64,000 bases of DNA from an uncultured Eisenbergiella sp. GTDB taxonomy: Bacteria > Bacillota > Clostridia > Lachnospirales > Lachnospiraceae. The position numbers were made by a program, and so were the translations under genes. Shown here in pieces: positions 17,732-27,172 of the stretch (the stretch's first letter is position 1; every line of letters begins with the position of its first letter). Under the pieces are notes generated by a model. The model was not told the DNA's origin. It made no database searches and saw only the letters and a program-made list of their open reading frames with translations. The stretch lies in the NCBI GenBank assembly GCA_947627215.1, contig CANQVD010000005.1, positions 62,001-126,000 on the forward strand, given 5' to 3'.

Positions 17732-17979
17732 AGAGGGGCGGTTGTCCCGGGAGCGCGGTTTTCCGGAAAAGGTGAAACCCATCAAGGTTCCTTGATTTCA
17801 TTCGTGTTGTCGGGTACAATATAACTGTTGAATGATAGGGAAAGAGTGGTGGATAAAATCTATAGAGTTCCCACTCATTTATTCTGCCCACAGGAAGATT
17901 TCGTTCTTGATGATGGTAAATATCTTTAAGACAGAAAAATTATGATAACGAAATGAGGTGCAAATATGCCCGATAAGAA
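17732..17979. other. Left boundary of the accessory island, no gene seen
   Basis: Composition drops from GC-rich to AT-rich here. A 16-base inverted repeat with 7-base arms, ATCAAGG-TT-CCTTGAT, lies at 17781-17796 and could be a recombination or protein site. A ribosome-site-like GAGGTG followed by ATG at about 17966 opens only a short frame of about 40 codons that reads out of frame into the relaxase remnant. No integrase or clear attachment site was found. Confidence 0.4.
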
Positions 17980-18300
17980 TTGGCAATTCGGAAAGCCGGA
18001 TACAGCAGGAAGTTTCTGGAGGAACACCGGGAAAGCATCACGCTCCACAAAGCGGCGAAAGAGGCTTTCGATAAGCTGGGGCTGAAAAAGCTGTCCCGTG
18101 TGAAAGATCTGAGCGCGGAATATGCGGAAGTGCTTGCCCAAAAGAAAGCGGCTTACCCGGAGTACCGGAAAGTCAGTGAGCAGATGCAGGAATCTCTTGT
18201 GGCGCAGAAAGTCGCCGCAGTAGTTCTTGACCGGGAGCAGGAGCTTCAGGAGAGAAAAGAAGAAGCGAACAGGAAATCGCAGAGACAAAACGACAGATAA
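17980..18300 (+). pseudogene. C-terminal fragment of a conjugative-element relaxase
   Basis: About 106 codons, rich in Lys and Glu and mostly helical (FLEEHRESITLHKAAKEAFD, then KKAAYPEYRKVSEQMQE), resemble the C-terminal tail of relaxases from Tn1549-like integrative conjugative elements. The catalytic N-terminal part is missing: an in-frame stop lies at 17974-17976, just before the TTG at 17980. It is therefore a remnant. The relaxase match is recalled from family knowledge, not from a search. Confidence 0.55.
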
Positions 18301-18305
18301 AATTT

Positions 18306-18350
18306 GCCGGGGAGCGCATCGTTTAGTGGTGCGTTCTCCGGCGCTTTTTT
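18306..18350 (+). terminator. Rho-independent terminator after the relaxase remnant
   Basis: A 13-bp stem pairs 18306-18318 with 18330-18342, with two G-U pairs, followed by six T (18345-18350). It has probably been kept from the ancestral mobile element. Confidence 0.8.
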
Positions 18351-18514
18351 GTTTTTGACCATGCGGACTGCACGGCGGTTTTGGATTTTGCCTTTTGAAT
18401 CAACCATACGAATTAGTACGGTGAAACATGGCAAAGCAGGAGGCGTAAACAATTCTCGTTCTTTTTTCATATCAGCGTATTCAGCATCAACCTTCCAAAG
18501 TCGAGTATTAACTT

Positions 18515-19690
18515 TTAACGGATGCCTAAAACAATTTTTACTTTTTTCGTTGCAGTGATCATTGCCACATAAAAAACAAGAAGATAAACAGGGAATACCC
18601 CCATGTTGATAAATTGCCCCAGAACGCCGCAGAGGGCTGGTGCAAGCATGATCCCGATGTAGGACATTGCCATCTGTGTTCCCATAACGGATTGTGAAAT
18701 ATCTGCCCCGAAATTCTGGGGAGTAAGGTAATTGAAGTTCGGAAACATGGGACCGTTTCCCAGGCCTACCATAAAAAGGCCTGCCGCAGAAATACTGGCA
18801 GATACAGGAAGAAGCAGGATGATAAGAGAGATTCCTAAAATCCATTGTCCAACGCGGATGATTTGCCAGCTACTTAATTGTGCTGCGAGGACACCGGATA
18901 AAAATCTGCCCAATGCCATACCCATATAATACAGCATCACCATTCTTGCTGCAGTTACCGCATCCATGTGCTTATACTCCACCAGATAGGTGCTTCCCCA
19001 TCCGCCGCAGGTGCACTCAATGGCGCATGAAGTGACAAAGAGACACCACATAAGTTTAACACCTGGGATTCGGGCAATTTCCCTGAATGGAAGTGTTTTT
19101 ACGCTCTGCCCGGTTTCTCCGATTTCCCCAGTATCCAGGCCATGAGCCTTCTTCCAAATGGATAGGGTAAGAAATAGGATGAGTGCAATACAAAGTTGTA
19201 TTCCGAAAGCAATCCGGTATCCGCCCCGCCATCCGGCATCACTGTTAATCACCAGCGATAATATGTAGGGGCTGACTGTAACCCCGATGCCATAAAAGCA
19301 ATGGAGAAAGCTCATGTGTGTTGCGGAATAGTGCAGCGAGACATAATTGTTCAGCGCGGTGTCGATAGCTCCCGCACCTAATCCCAGAGGGATTGCACAC
19401 AGGCATAACAAAAAGAAATTGGCTGAGAGGGAAAATCCCAGCAGTGCAAAGGCGGTCATTGCTGTGCTGGAAGCTGAAACTTTGTTTGTTCCAAACCGGC
19501 GGATTACTTTAGCGCTTATCAGGCTGGAAATAATGGTTCCGGAGGAAATGATGATGGAAACGAAGCTTGCAAAAGAGATAGGCAGGCGGAAATCGGCGTA
19601 AATGGCCGGCCACGCTGTTCCCCAAAGGGAATCGGGGATTCCCAATCCGATAAAGGATATATAGATCACAATCAGCAATAGCGTTGCCAT
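18515..19690 (-). CDS. MFS permease, FHS/sugar-type
   Basis: Cytoplasmic-membrane transporter of 391 residues with about twelve hydrophobic segments. The pattern GLGIPDSLWGTAWPAI at the N-terminus and ECTCGGWGSTYLVE in the second half resemble FucP-like (FHS family) sugar:proton symporters. TTGGAGGAAA supports the start. It lies on the minus strand with the AraC gene (107-base gap), so the two may be one unit. Substrate probably a sugar released by the island's glycosidases; this is inference. Confidence 0.8.
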   Translation of the reverse strand: MATLLLIVIYISFIGLGIPDSLWGTAWPAIYADFRLPISFASFVSIIISSGTIISSLISAKVIRRFGTNKVSASSTAMTAFALLGFSLSANFFLLCLCAIPLGLGAGAIDTALNNYVSLHYSATHMSFLHCFYGIGVTVSPYILSLVINSDAGWRGGYRIAFGIQLCIALILFLTLSIWKKAHGLDTGEIGETGQSVKTLPFREIARIPGVKLMWCLFVTSCAIECTCGGWGSTYLVEYKHMDAVTAARMVMLYYMGMALGRFLSGVLAAQLSSWQIIRVGQWILGISLIILLLPVSASISAAGLFMVGLGNGPMFPNFNYLTPQNFGADISQSVMGTQMAMSYIGIMLAPALCGVLGQFINMGVFPVYLLVFYVAMITATKKVKIVLGIR

Positions 19691-19797
19691 AAAATTTTTC
19701 CTCCAATTGCCCGGCGTGATGTTTCCCCATTTTACAGCAGCTTTTGTATCTTGTCAATTATGTTCGCAAGTGAACGGAATAAGATTTTTAATGATAC

Positions 19798-20754
19798 TCA
19801 TTGGAATTTTCGGTATTGAGTGGGAGTCATTCCCACTTTGCGCCGGAACAGATTGGTAAAATTATTCAAGTCATGTATGCCTACTTCATGTGCGATTTTT
19901 GCTGCAGGAAGCGAGGTGTTTTTCAGAAGGCTTTTTGCCTGGTTGATTCTCAAGGTAATTAAATAATCGTTAGGTGAAAAGCCAGTGTACCTTTTAAATT
20001 CCCTGGACAAATAATACTTGGACAGGCCGGAAAAAGCCGATAAATAGTCCAGTGTGAGCGGATGCGCATAGTGGCTTTCCATATATTTCACCAGATATTG
20101 GATGTTTTCCGGAAACTGTTGTGTCCGGGCAGACTGTACTGAGCGGAGCTTCAGTACATGGTTCAGTAAGGCATCTATACAGGCGGAGGCATGCCAGTCC
20201 CTGTCGGGATGAGGTGTGCTGTACAGAGACAATAGTTCCTCCAAACACCGTTGGAAAGAGCCGGAAGGAGCTTCCTCAAAGATGGGAGACTGGTACTGCA
20301 TATAGTTGGCATGGAGATGCGGAAGCAGGATGCCTCCCAGATGCAGGATGCCTACATCCCATTGGGGAGACATTGCTTCATATCTGTGATGCTCCAGGCA
20401 ATCAATAAAAAATCCTATCCCTTCTTTTAACGCATATTCCTGGTTCCGGTAGGAAAGGGAGCCTTGTCCGGAATAGGTATATCCAATCAGGAAAGATTGG
20501 AAGTTTCTGCGTTCGGTAAAGGATCCGTATCCGTAATGAAAAAGGTTGAAATCCTCCAAATAGAACAAATGCGTCATGGCAAAATCAGTGATGGGAGGTT
20601 TTATAAAAGAATCCACGCTACCCCAGATGGAAAAGTTTGCATTTGCAATGGCATCTGCATTATAGTTGCCGGACTTGATGGCGGTCTCGGAAACCTTCCT
20701 GGAGGAAAGGCGGTGCTGTGTGCGGGTGGTCTGAAACTGGATATTTTGAAACAT
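19798..20754 (-). CDS. AraC-family transcriptional regulator
   Basis: 318 residues: an N-terminal cupin-like sensing domain (about 70-190) and a C-terminal AraC DNA-binding domain with two helix-turn-helix units (about 218-316; YLSAFSGLSKYYLSREFKRYTG and AKIAHEVGIHDLNNFTNLFRRKVGMTPTQYRK). RBS AAAGGAG precedes the ATG. Divergent from the GPH symporter and following hydrolase genes, so it likely activates them in response to a sugar. A perfect 12-bp dyad sits just upstream of its ribosome site. Confidence 0.88.
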   Translation of the reverse strand: MFQNIQFQTTRTQHRLSSRKVSETAIKSGNYNADAIANANFSIWGSVDSFIKPPITDFAMTHLFYLEDFNLFHYGYGSFTERRNFQSFLIGYTYSGQGSLSYRNQEYALKEGIGFFIDCLEHHRYEAMSPQWDVGILHLGGILLPHLHANYMQYQSPIFEEAPSGSFQRCLEELLSLYSTPHPDRDWHASACIDALLNHVLKLRSVQSARTQQFPENIQYLVKYMESHYAHPLTLDYLSAFSGLSKYYLSREFKRYTGFSPNDYLITLRINQAKSLLKNTSLPAAKIAHEVGIHDLNNFTNLFRRKVGMTPTQYRKFQ

Positions 20755-20766
20755 GGGGGCTCCTTT

Positions 20767-20778
20767 ACTGTATACAGT
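20767..20778. promoter_or_regulatory. Perfect 12-bp palindrome upstream of the AraC gene
   Basis: ACTGTATACAGT is self-complementary and lies directly 5' of the AraC ribosome site (minus strand). It could be a regulator-binding site. No second copy was noticed in the adjoining intergenic region. Confidence 0.35.
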
Positions 20779-20911
20779 GTCAATTTAGAATCAATCAGTG
20801 TGGCAGCATTGGGCCTGCGATGCAAGCGGATTCTAAAGTTTATTATACCATGGAGGAATTATGAAAGGCAAGATTATATGATAGAAGGGCAAAATTATTG
20901 GTTTCCTTGGT

Positions 20912-20940
20912 TTGACAGATAAAATATAATAAGGTTATCA
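20912..20940 (+). promoter_or_regulatory. Candidate promoter of the GPH-esterase operon with weak -10
   Basis: TTGACA (20912-20917), 17-bp spacer, TTATCA (20935-20940). The good -35 with a poor -10 would fit a promoter needing an activator such as the divergent AraC protein. A TATAAT at 20925-20930 is too close to this -35 to pair with it. Confidence 0.35.
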
Positions 20941-20980
20941 GATAGAAAGGCGAAGGGGTTCGCTTTTAGAAAGGAAGCTT

Positions 20981-22450
20981 ATGAAAGACAAAAAGAAAAA
21001 ACAGCCACAAGGCTGGCGTACATCGAAAAAAGAGAGAAGAAGATACATAATCGGGGATCTGGGACGTTCTCTGGAAGGGTACATTGTCACAGCAATGATG
21101 AGTACTTTTCTCATTTTTCAGGGTATCAATCTGACTGCGATTGCTGGTGTTATGCTGGCAGTGAAAATTATTGATGCTTTTGATGATGTGATTTTCGGTT
21201 ATCTGGTAGACAGAATTCATATTACAAAAATAAGTGCGTTCCGAAAATTTTCCGGAGAGGGAAAATATCTTCCGTGGTACCGCCTTACCTTTTTGTTTTT
21301 TCCGATTTTTACCGCACTCTTTTTCTGTATGCCTTCCGGGCTGTCCAGTGGGGCAAAAATGGTGTGGTTTGTGGTGTTTTATCTTCTCTATGATCTGACG
21401 TATACCATGGTGGAGGTTCCCATGAACTCCATGATTGTGACGCTGACTGATAATCTGGACGAACGCAATTCCCTGTTACAGACAAAGACTATTTTAAGCG
21501 GACTGGGAATCATTGGTGCAGGGATCATATGGATGGTTAGCATCAGCGAATACGTAGGCTTTTCCATCCGGGCGGTGGCATTGGTTTCCACAGCCATATT
21601 TTTTATTATGATGCTGCCTCTGGCTCATGGGGTAAAAGAGCATAACGTAAGCCTTGCCAATGTAGAGGATCATGAACAGGAGACTTACACTTTCCGGGAT
21701 ATGTGGAATTGTATCAGGACGAATAAATACCTGATGATTCTGATGCTCAGTACCGTTATCACATCATGCCTGGCAACCGGGGGAGCGGTGGGGAGTCTGG
21801 TGTCCTATTACCATTTTGGCAGTTCGTTGGTGATGGTAATTCCCATCGCTATTGCATTCCTGCCCCAGCTGATTGCCCAGATGCAGACCAGGCGGGCCTG
21901 TGCCAGATTTGGCAAGCTGCGGGTATTTATGTTCACGGGAATTTTGGGAGCAGCCATACAGCTTTCTATTTACTTTGTGGGACCCAATTTTGTTATATGC
22001 TGTGCGCTTCTGGTGTTGCAGGCTCCTTTTGGCAATATGAGCAATGTGGCGAAGAGTTTCTTCCTCCCGGATACCATCGAGTATACCAGATATCGGACAG
22101 GAAAGGATTGTTCCGGCATCTGTACGGCATTGTCCTCTTTTGTAACAAAGCTGACGACCAGTGTATCCTCTTCTCTTGGATTATTCATTCTGGGTCTGTC
22201 CGATTATATCCCGGTGGAGGCAGAAAGCTTTGAAGATATTGCGGCAGCAGGAATAATCCAGCCACAGGGGGCAATGGACTGCATGTGGGTTATTTATGCA
22301 CTGATTCCCATGGTTGGGGTGTTGCTGGGAGTAGCAGTCATGGCTTGTTATCGCCTGAAGGATGAGGATGTGGAGCTGATGGCAAAATGCAATTCCGGAG
22401 AAATCAGCAGGGAAGAGTGTGAAAGCCGGTTATCCAGGGATTATCGTTGA
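20981..22450 (+). CDS. GPH-family glycoside/pentoside/hexuronide:cation symporter
   Basis: Membrane transporter of 489 residues, about twelve hydrophobic segments, basic N-terminus. Residues DAFDDVIFGYLVDR match the conserved loop between helices 2 and 3 of the GPH (MelB-like) family. Probably imports a di- or oligosaccharide or glycoside with sodium or protons. Full length, unlike the second copy at 25946. AAAGGAAGC precedes the ATG. First gene of a plus-strand hydrolase operon. Confidence 0.85.
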   Translation: MKDKKKKQPQGWRTSKKERRRYIIGDLGRSLEGYIVTAMMSTFLIFQGINLTAIAGVMLAVKIIDAFDDVIFGYLVDRIHITKISAFRKFSGEGKYLPWYRLTFLFFPIFTALFFCMPSGLSSGAKMVWFVVFYLLYDLTYTMVEVPMNSMIVTLTDNLDERNSLLQTKTILSGLGIIGAGIIWMVSISEYVGFSIRAVALVSTAIFFIMMLPLAHGVKEHNVSLANVEDHEQETYTFRDMWNCIRTNKYLMILMLSTVITSCLATGGAVGSLVSYYHFGSSLVMVIPIAIAFLPQLIAQMQTRRACARFGKLRVFMFTGILGAAIQLSIYFVGPNFVICCALLVLQAPFGNMSNVAKSFFLPDTIEYTRYRTGKDCSGICTALSSFVTKLTTSVSSSLGLFILGLSDYIPVEAESFEDIAAAGIIQPQGAMDCMWVIYALIPMVGVLLGVAVMACYRLKDEDVELMAKCNSGEISREECESRLSRDYR

Positions 22451-22517
22451 AAATTGGATTGGTTGCGGAATGATATTTTTTCATGCCGCAACGAACAGGG
22501 CAGGAGGCGGGAAATCT

Positions 22518-24104
22518 ATGCTGGAGAGGAACAAATATCAGTTTTTTGATACATCATCTCTGACAGAAACAAAGGGGATAGAGAAAAGGGCAACGGAAAA
22601 CTATATCAGGGGTGAAATGGAAAGGCGTTTCCCGGGAGAAGAATTTACATTAATCAGAGTGGCAAAAAATGATTCGGGAACTTATCAGGGAAAGAGCAGT
22701 CTGTTTGACCGGCTGTGGGGAGCGGGAAAGCGAATCGAAGGCCTGCCAATTTATTATGAGGTCGAGATTCACCATAAGACAGGAAGCCATACGGAAGAAT
22801 TGATTGTATGGTCTCCGGCTGCATGGAATGATCGGTTTGCGGGAACGGCGGGGGGAGGTACCGGAATTGGTGGCCGGAATTACCTGACCAGGCCGGATGA
22901 TGCCACCAGAGGTTGGACGGTGCCTTATGCCGTCATGAACGGATTTACGGCAGCAACCATGTATGCAGGAAATATTGAGGGCTGGGATGACTATACCATT
23001 GACAGCAAGACTGGAAAGCTGAACCGGGAGTTGTATGAAAATTGGAGGCTTCGCAGCACCCACGACATGACCATATTCGGGAAGGCAGCAGCCGAAATAC
23101 TGCACGGCAGACCGGTAAAGTATTCCTATATGAACGGAGGATCCGGCGGCGGGAGACAGTCCCTGATGGAGGTACAAAACTATCCGGAGGACTATGACGG
23201 GGTGTGGGCATCCTGCCCGGCAATCAACTGGCATAAGTTCATTATGGGAGCATTCTGGCCCCAAATTATCATGAGAGAAAAGAGGAATTTCCTGAGTGCT
23301 GGGAAAAACCTTTTTTTGACAGAACAGGTACATCAGGCATACGGCGGCAGGGAGGCGTTCTATCAGATGTCGTATGCGCCAGAATTTGATGCGGAAAGCT
23401 GCATCGGGATGAAGTCTCCGGACGGTGTGATCACAAGGGCGGACGCAGAGGTGATGAATGAAATCTGGAAAGGCCCCCATCGGAGAAATGGCAGTTTCCT
23501 GTGGTATGGATACGGACCGGGTGTAAAGAACTGGCAAAAGATCATCCCCATAGGGACATATTACTATCCGCTGTTTTCGAAGAAAAAAACAAAGCCCTTT
23601 ATATTGGCGCCATTGTATGCAAGGTGGATAACGGAAAATCCAAAGGACAAATTCGAAGATCTGAGTATGGAGGCCTACGAAAAGCTTTTTGACGAAGGAG
23701 CCGAAAAGCTGAAGGACTGCTTTGGCGATAATCCTTGCATTGATGCATTTGCGGCGTTCGGCGGAAAGCTGATGATCGACCATGGCATGGACGACCCGCT
23801 GATACCGTATAGAGGAACCATAGATTATTTTGACAGGCTTTGTGTCCATTTTGGAGGCAGGGAGAAAGTAGACGAATTTTGTAGACTGTACATTACTCCG
23901 GGAGACAGCCATGGAAACTGCTGGGGAAACGGACCGGGAATTCCGGAAAGTGTAGGCATGCAGGCGCTTATGAACTGGGTGGAGAAGGGAATTGCTCCCG
24001 GTGCACTCCGAAAAATCCGGGTGAAACAGAAGTCGGGGGAGCTAATAGAGGAGGGGATGCAGGAACCCTATAAGTGTAAATTGGATAGAAGGGATTTAAG
24101 CTAA
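22518..24104 (+). CDS. Tannase/feruloyl esterase family alpha/beta hydrolase
   Basis: Esterase of 528 residues (PF07519-like) expected to cleave aromatic acid esters such as ferulate or gallate. Seen: nucleophile motif GGSGGGRQ with serine near residue 209, acid motif DHGMDDPLIPY, and histidine motif GDSHGNCWGNGPG, in the family order Ser-Asp-His. No signal peptide, so the substrate must be imported first, fitting the adjacent symporter. Start at 22518 is set by GGAGG; the frame also opens at 22419 overlapping the symporter. Exact ester specificity unknown. Confidence 0.8.
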   Translation: MLERNKYQFFDTSSLTETKGIEKRATENYIRGEMERRFPGEEFTLIRVAKNDSGTYQGKSSLFDRLWGAGKRIEGLPIYYEVEIHHKTGSHTEELIVWSPAAWNDRFAGTAGGGTGIGGRNYLTRPDDATRGWTVPYAVMNGFTAATMYAGNIEGWDDYTIDSKTGKLNRELYENWRLRSTHDMTIFGKAAAEILHGRPVKYSYMNGGSGGGRQSLMEVQNYPEDYDGVWASCPAINWHKFIMGAFWPQIIMREKRNFLSAGKNLFLTEQVHQAYGGREAFYQMSYAPEFDAESCIGMKSPDGVITRADAEVMNEIWKGPHRRNGSFLWYGYGPGVKNWQKIIPIGTYYYPLFSKKKTKPFILAPLYARWITENPKDKFEDLSMEAYEKLFDEGAEKLKDCFGDNPCIDAFAAFGGKLMIDHGMDDPLIPYRGTIDYFDRLCVHFGGREKVDEFCRLYITPGDSHGNCWGNGPGIPESVGMQALMNWVEKGIAPGALRKIRVKQKSGELIEEGMQEPYKCKLDRRDLS

Positions 24105-24127
24105 GAATATAGAAAAGGACGGTGAAC

Positions 24128-25345
24128 ATGGACAGGAAAGAGATTGACAGGACAATGCAGCAATATGTTGCCAACGAGGAAATGGCAGGCGGCGCTTTGT
24201 ATGTAAGGCAGAATGGGGAGCTTGTGTATCAGGGAAAGTGGGGCTATGCAAGGAAGGAGAGCAGACAGCCCATTGCATTTGACAGCATCTACCGCATGAT
24301 GTCTATGACAAAGTGCATTACGGCGGCTGCAGTGATGCTTTGCGTTGAGAGGGGATTGCTTGCATTGGATGCACCACTGTCTTCTTATATTCCGGAGTTT
24401 GCAGGACTTTCGGTAGCGACGGACAAACGGTATGTATATGACGAGATGAAATTGAAAAAACTGCCGATACTGCTTTTGGGTTTTTCCATGAGAAGAGTAA
24501 AGAGAGAACCGGCCGAGAGAGAGATTACCATTAGGGATTTGCTGTCCCATTCCTCCGGATTGGAGCAGGGGTTGGTGGGATTGCTGGCGCTTTTGAAGGA
24601 AAAAAAGCAGTATGCTACATTAGAGATGTTTGTAAAACATTATGCAGAGTATGTGTTGGACTTTCATCCAGGTACCGGTACAGGTTATTCCCCGGTGGCA
24701 GGCTATGATATTTTGGGCTACCTTGTGTCGTTAGTTTCCGACATGAGTCTGGAAGCTTTTCTGCAGAAAGAAATCTGTGGACCGCTGGGAATGAAGGATA
24801 CCACATTTTTCCTAACACAGGAACAGAAAGAGCGTTTGGTTGATGTCTATAAAAGAAAAAAGGATGCCCTTGTCAACGTGACCGGAACAAAAGAGGATAT
24901 GACAGGAATCTTGCACCAGAAAGAGATACTGTTTGAGCATGGAAGCGGAGGCTTGTATTCCACAGTGGAGGACTATGAGCATTTCGGGGAAATGCTTTTG
25001 GGCAGGGGGAAGTTTAAGGGAAAGCAACTGCTGAAGCCGGAGACGGTAGAGCTGATGCGGACAGAGGCACCAAAAGCACATCTGGAACCGGATCCGGGAA
25101 TGGTATGGGGGCTTGGCGTGAAGATACGGCAGAACCCGGAAGCGACTGGCTCTTTTGCAACACAAGGAACCTATGGTTGGAGCGGAGCCTTTGGCACACA
25201 CTTTTTTGTAAGTCCGTTGGATAAGTTGGAGGCGATTTTCGCCATGAACCGTTCGGATATCGGAGGGTCAGGTTCCTACATTAGCAAAAAGGTGGAGGAG
25301 CTTGTATTCGGTATATGGGGAGGGAAGCAGGAGCGTGAAAAATGA
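24128..25345 (+). CDS. Serine beta-lactamase-fold hydrolase (class C-like esterase)
   Basis: 405-residue protein of the PF00144 family. SxxK motif is SMTK (about residues 60-63), and a YSP motif occupies the YxN position, as in EstB-like esterases rather than true beta-lactamases. No signal peptide, so an intracellular esterase or peptidase is more likely than antibiotic resistance. Start at 24128 follows AAAGGA by eight bases; a GTG at 24122 is possible. Ends overlapping the next gene by 11 bases, so it is operonic. Confidence 0.8.
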   Translation: MDRKEIDRTMQQYVANEEMAGGALYVRQNGELVYQGKWGYARKESRQPIAFDSIYRMMSMTKCITAAAVMLCVERGLLALDAPLSSYIPEFAGLSVATDKRYVYDEMKLKKLPILLLGFSMRRVKREPAEREITIRDLLSHSSGLEQGLVGLLALLKEKKQYATLEMFVKHYAEYVLDFHPGTGTGYSPVAGYDILGYLVSLVSDMSLEAFLQKEICGPLGMKDTTFFLTQEQKERLVDVYKRKKDALVNVTGTKEDMTGILHQKEILFEHGSGGLYSTVEDYEHFGEMLLGRGKFKGKQLLKPETVELMRTEAPKAHLEPDPGMVWGLGVKIRQNPEATGSFATQGTYGWSGAFGTHFFVSPLDKLEAIFAMNRSDIGGSGSYISKKVEELVFGIWGGKQEREK

Positions 25346-25937
25346 TGACTTCTATCTGAAAAAATACCCGGATGACATCTATTCATTGAGTGCGCCGTTA
25401 TGGTCTGCCAAACCGGCAGAGGGAAGCGCTATCATGCAGAGTTGGCTGGTGAAGGGGACGAAGTGTACACTGGTGATTGACAGCCCCATGCCGGAATTGT
25501 CGGGTTTTCGGGAATACATCGAAACACAGATGGGGCTTCCGGCTATATTGATGTGTACTCATGGGCATGTTGACCATATCGGATGCAATTCACAGTTTGC
25601 AGAGGTGTATATGGCAAAGGAAGATTGGAGCCTGGCGGCTGGAGATGGTATTGTAAGAAGCACAGAACCGGATGCATACCGTAATCTTTCCTATAGGCTT
25701 ATTGATGTTGAAGAGACAGAATGTATCGATTTGGGTGGACGCAGTGTCATTGTATATCATGTACCTGGGCATACGGCAGGAAGCATCGTGCTTTATGAAA
25801 AGGAGACCGGAATACTTTTTTCCGGGGATACAATAGCCTGGCGAATACTTTACGGTATGTCGGATTGGACTCCATTGGAGGTTTACATGGATGCCTTAAG
25901 GAGAATAAGTCGGCTTGATATCCGAAAGATGCAGTAG
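25335..25937 (+). pseudogene. Metallo-beta-lactamase-fold hydrolase, C-terminally truncated
   Basis: GTG start with AGGAG just upstream, inside the end of the previous gene. The 200 residues carry the zinc motif THGHVDHIG, a second histidine in HVPGHTAGS and the aspartate of SGDTIAW. Family members continue with a last histidine strand (typically PGH or GGH), which is absent: the protein stops after SRLDIRKMQ at the point where the next gene's homology begins. It looks like one side of a deletion. Residual activity is doubtful. Confidence 0.65.
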
Positions 25938-25945
25938 GGATTTCC

Positions 25946-27172
25946 ATGGGAGCGGTGGCGGTAATCCTAATGGTTACAAAGATTACGGATGGCGTTACTG
26001 ATATTATTATGGGAATGATCATTGACCGTACACATACGAGGCTGGGCAAGGCAAGACCATGGATATTGGCGGGTGGAATTGGGATTGCCATTTCCATCAT
26101 GCTTCTATTCCATTGTCCCGGAAATCTGTCAAATGGTGCAAAGATTATTTTCTGTGCGGGGTGCTATTTCCTTGCCAATCCGTTCTTTGGAACCATGACC
26201 TCAGTTGCCTGTGGGGCTATGAACAATCTTTTGACGGCAGATTCCAAACATAGGGGTGTATTAGGCGTATTCTCAGCTTACGGTTCACTGGTGCCGGTCA
26301 TGCTGATTGGTCTGGTGGTGCCTAAAATCCTTGCTGTAATGGGGGAAAGCCAGGGGGCATATACTACGGCTACATTGATTTTTGCAGTAATGGCGGTTAT
26401 TGCGTCTACTATTGGTGTTTTATGTACCAGGGAAACAGTGACGGAGCATTCTGCGGCAAAGTTGACGCAGAAGCAGCCGGTACTGGAGTCCCTGAAAGCT
26501 TTAGTAAAAAATAAATATTTTATTTACCTTGCCCTTGGAACGATTTTATATAACCTTACTGCTGCGCCAGTGGCAAATTATTATGCGAAATATGTATTTC
26601 ATGATGTGGGGGTTGCAACATATATTAATCTGCCCAATATGTTCTTAATCTTTCTGCTGCCGATGGCATTGCCGATGATAAATAAGTTTGGTAAAAGAAA
26701 CTGCATCGTGTTCGGGATGCTTATGGCAGCATTAGGGCATACGATTATCTTTTTCGCAAATGCGAATCTGGCTGCGTTTATGGTGGGAAAAACTATTGGA
26801 AGTTTTGCGGCAATTCCGTTCACGGTGGCACTTATTCCGCTTACGGGAGAAATCTGTGATTATGCCTTACATAAGACCGGGAAGCCCATGGATGGAACGA
26901 TTTCCTCTGCTGCTACTATGGGTGGAAAGATAGGCATTGGGCTGGCTGCAGGACTTTCAGGTGTTATGCTGGCATTCAGCGGCTATATCAGCAGCGAAGC
27001 AGATGTGGTGGTAGGGCAGCCAGACAGTGCAGTGTTTATGATCCGCATTCTCTTAAGTGTATATCCGGCTGTATTGTATCTGCTGGCGGCACTGTGTTTC
27101 TTTAAAATAGATTTAGAACAAAAGGGAATTGCTGATATTCAGAAAGAATTAAAAGAGAAAGGGCTGCGCTGA
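25946..27172 (+). pseudogene. Second GPH-family symporter, N-terminally truncated
   Basis: 408 residues versus about 450-490 for intact GPH symporters. It begins at VGIS-MGAVAVIL, which corresponds to the end of helix 1 and start of helix 2, and retains DGVTDIIMGMIIDRT, the conserved loop. In-frame codons before the ATG still read K-D-A-V-G-I-S, then a stop at about 25918, so the first about 45 residues were lost together with the end of the preceding gene. No clear ribosome site. It may be non-functional, although the remaining eleven helices are intact. Confidence 0.6.

Noticed and set aside
18304-18558. 84-codon plus-strand ORF and overlapping minus-strand frame between the relaxase remnant and the MFS gene
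   Set aside because: The first overlaps the terminator and lacks a ribosome site; neither has a recognisable family.
20912-20930. TTGACA followed by TATAAT
   Set aside because: The two hexamers are only seven bases apart, too close to form one promoter.
24128-25937. Antibiotic resistance by two beta-lactamase-fold proteins
   Set aside because: Neither has a signal peptide; the first has an esterase-like YSP motif and the second is truncated. Their context is sugar and ester metabolism.
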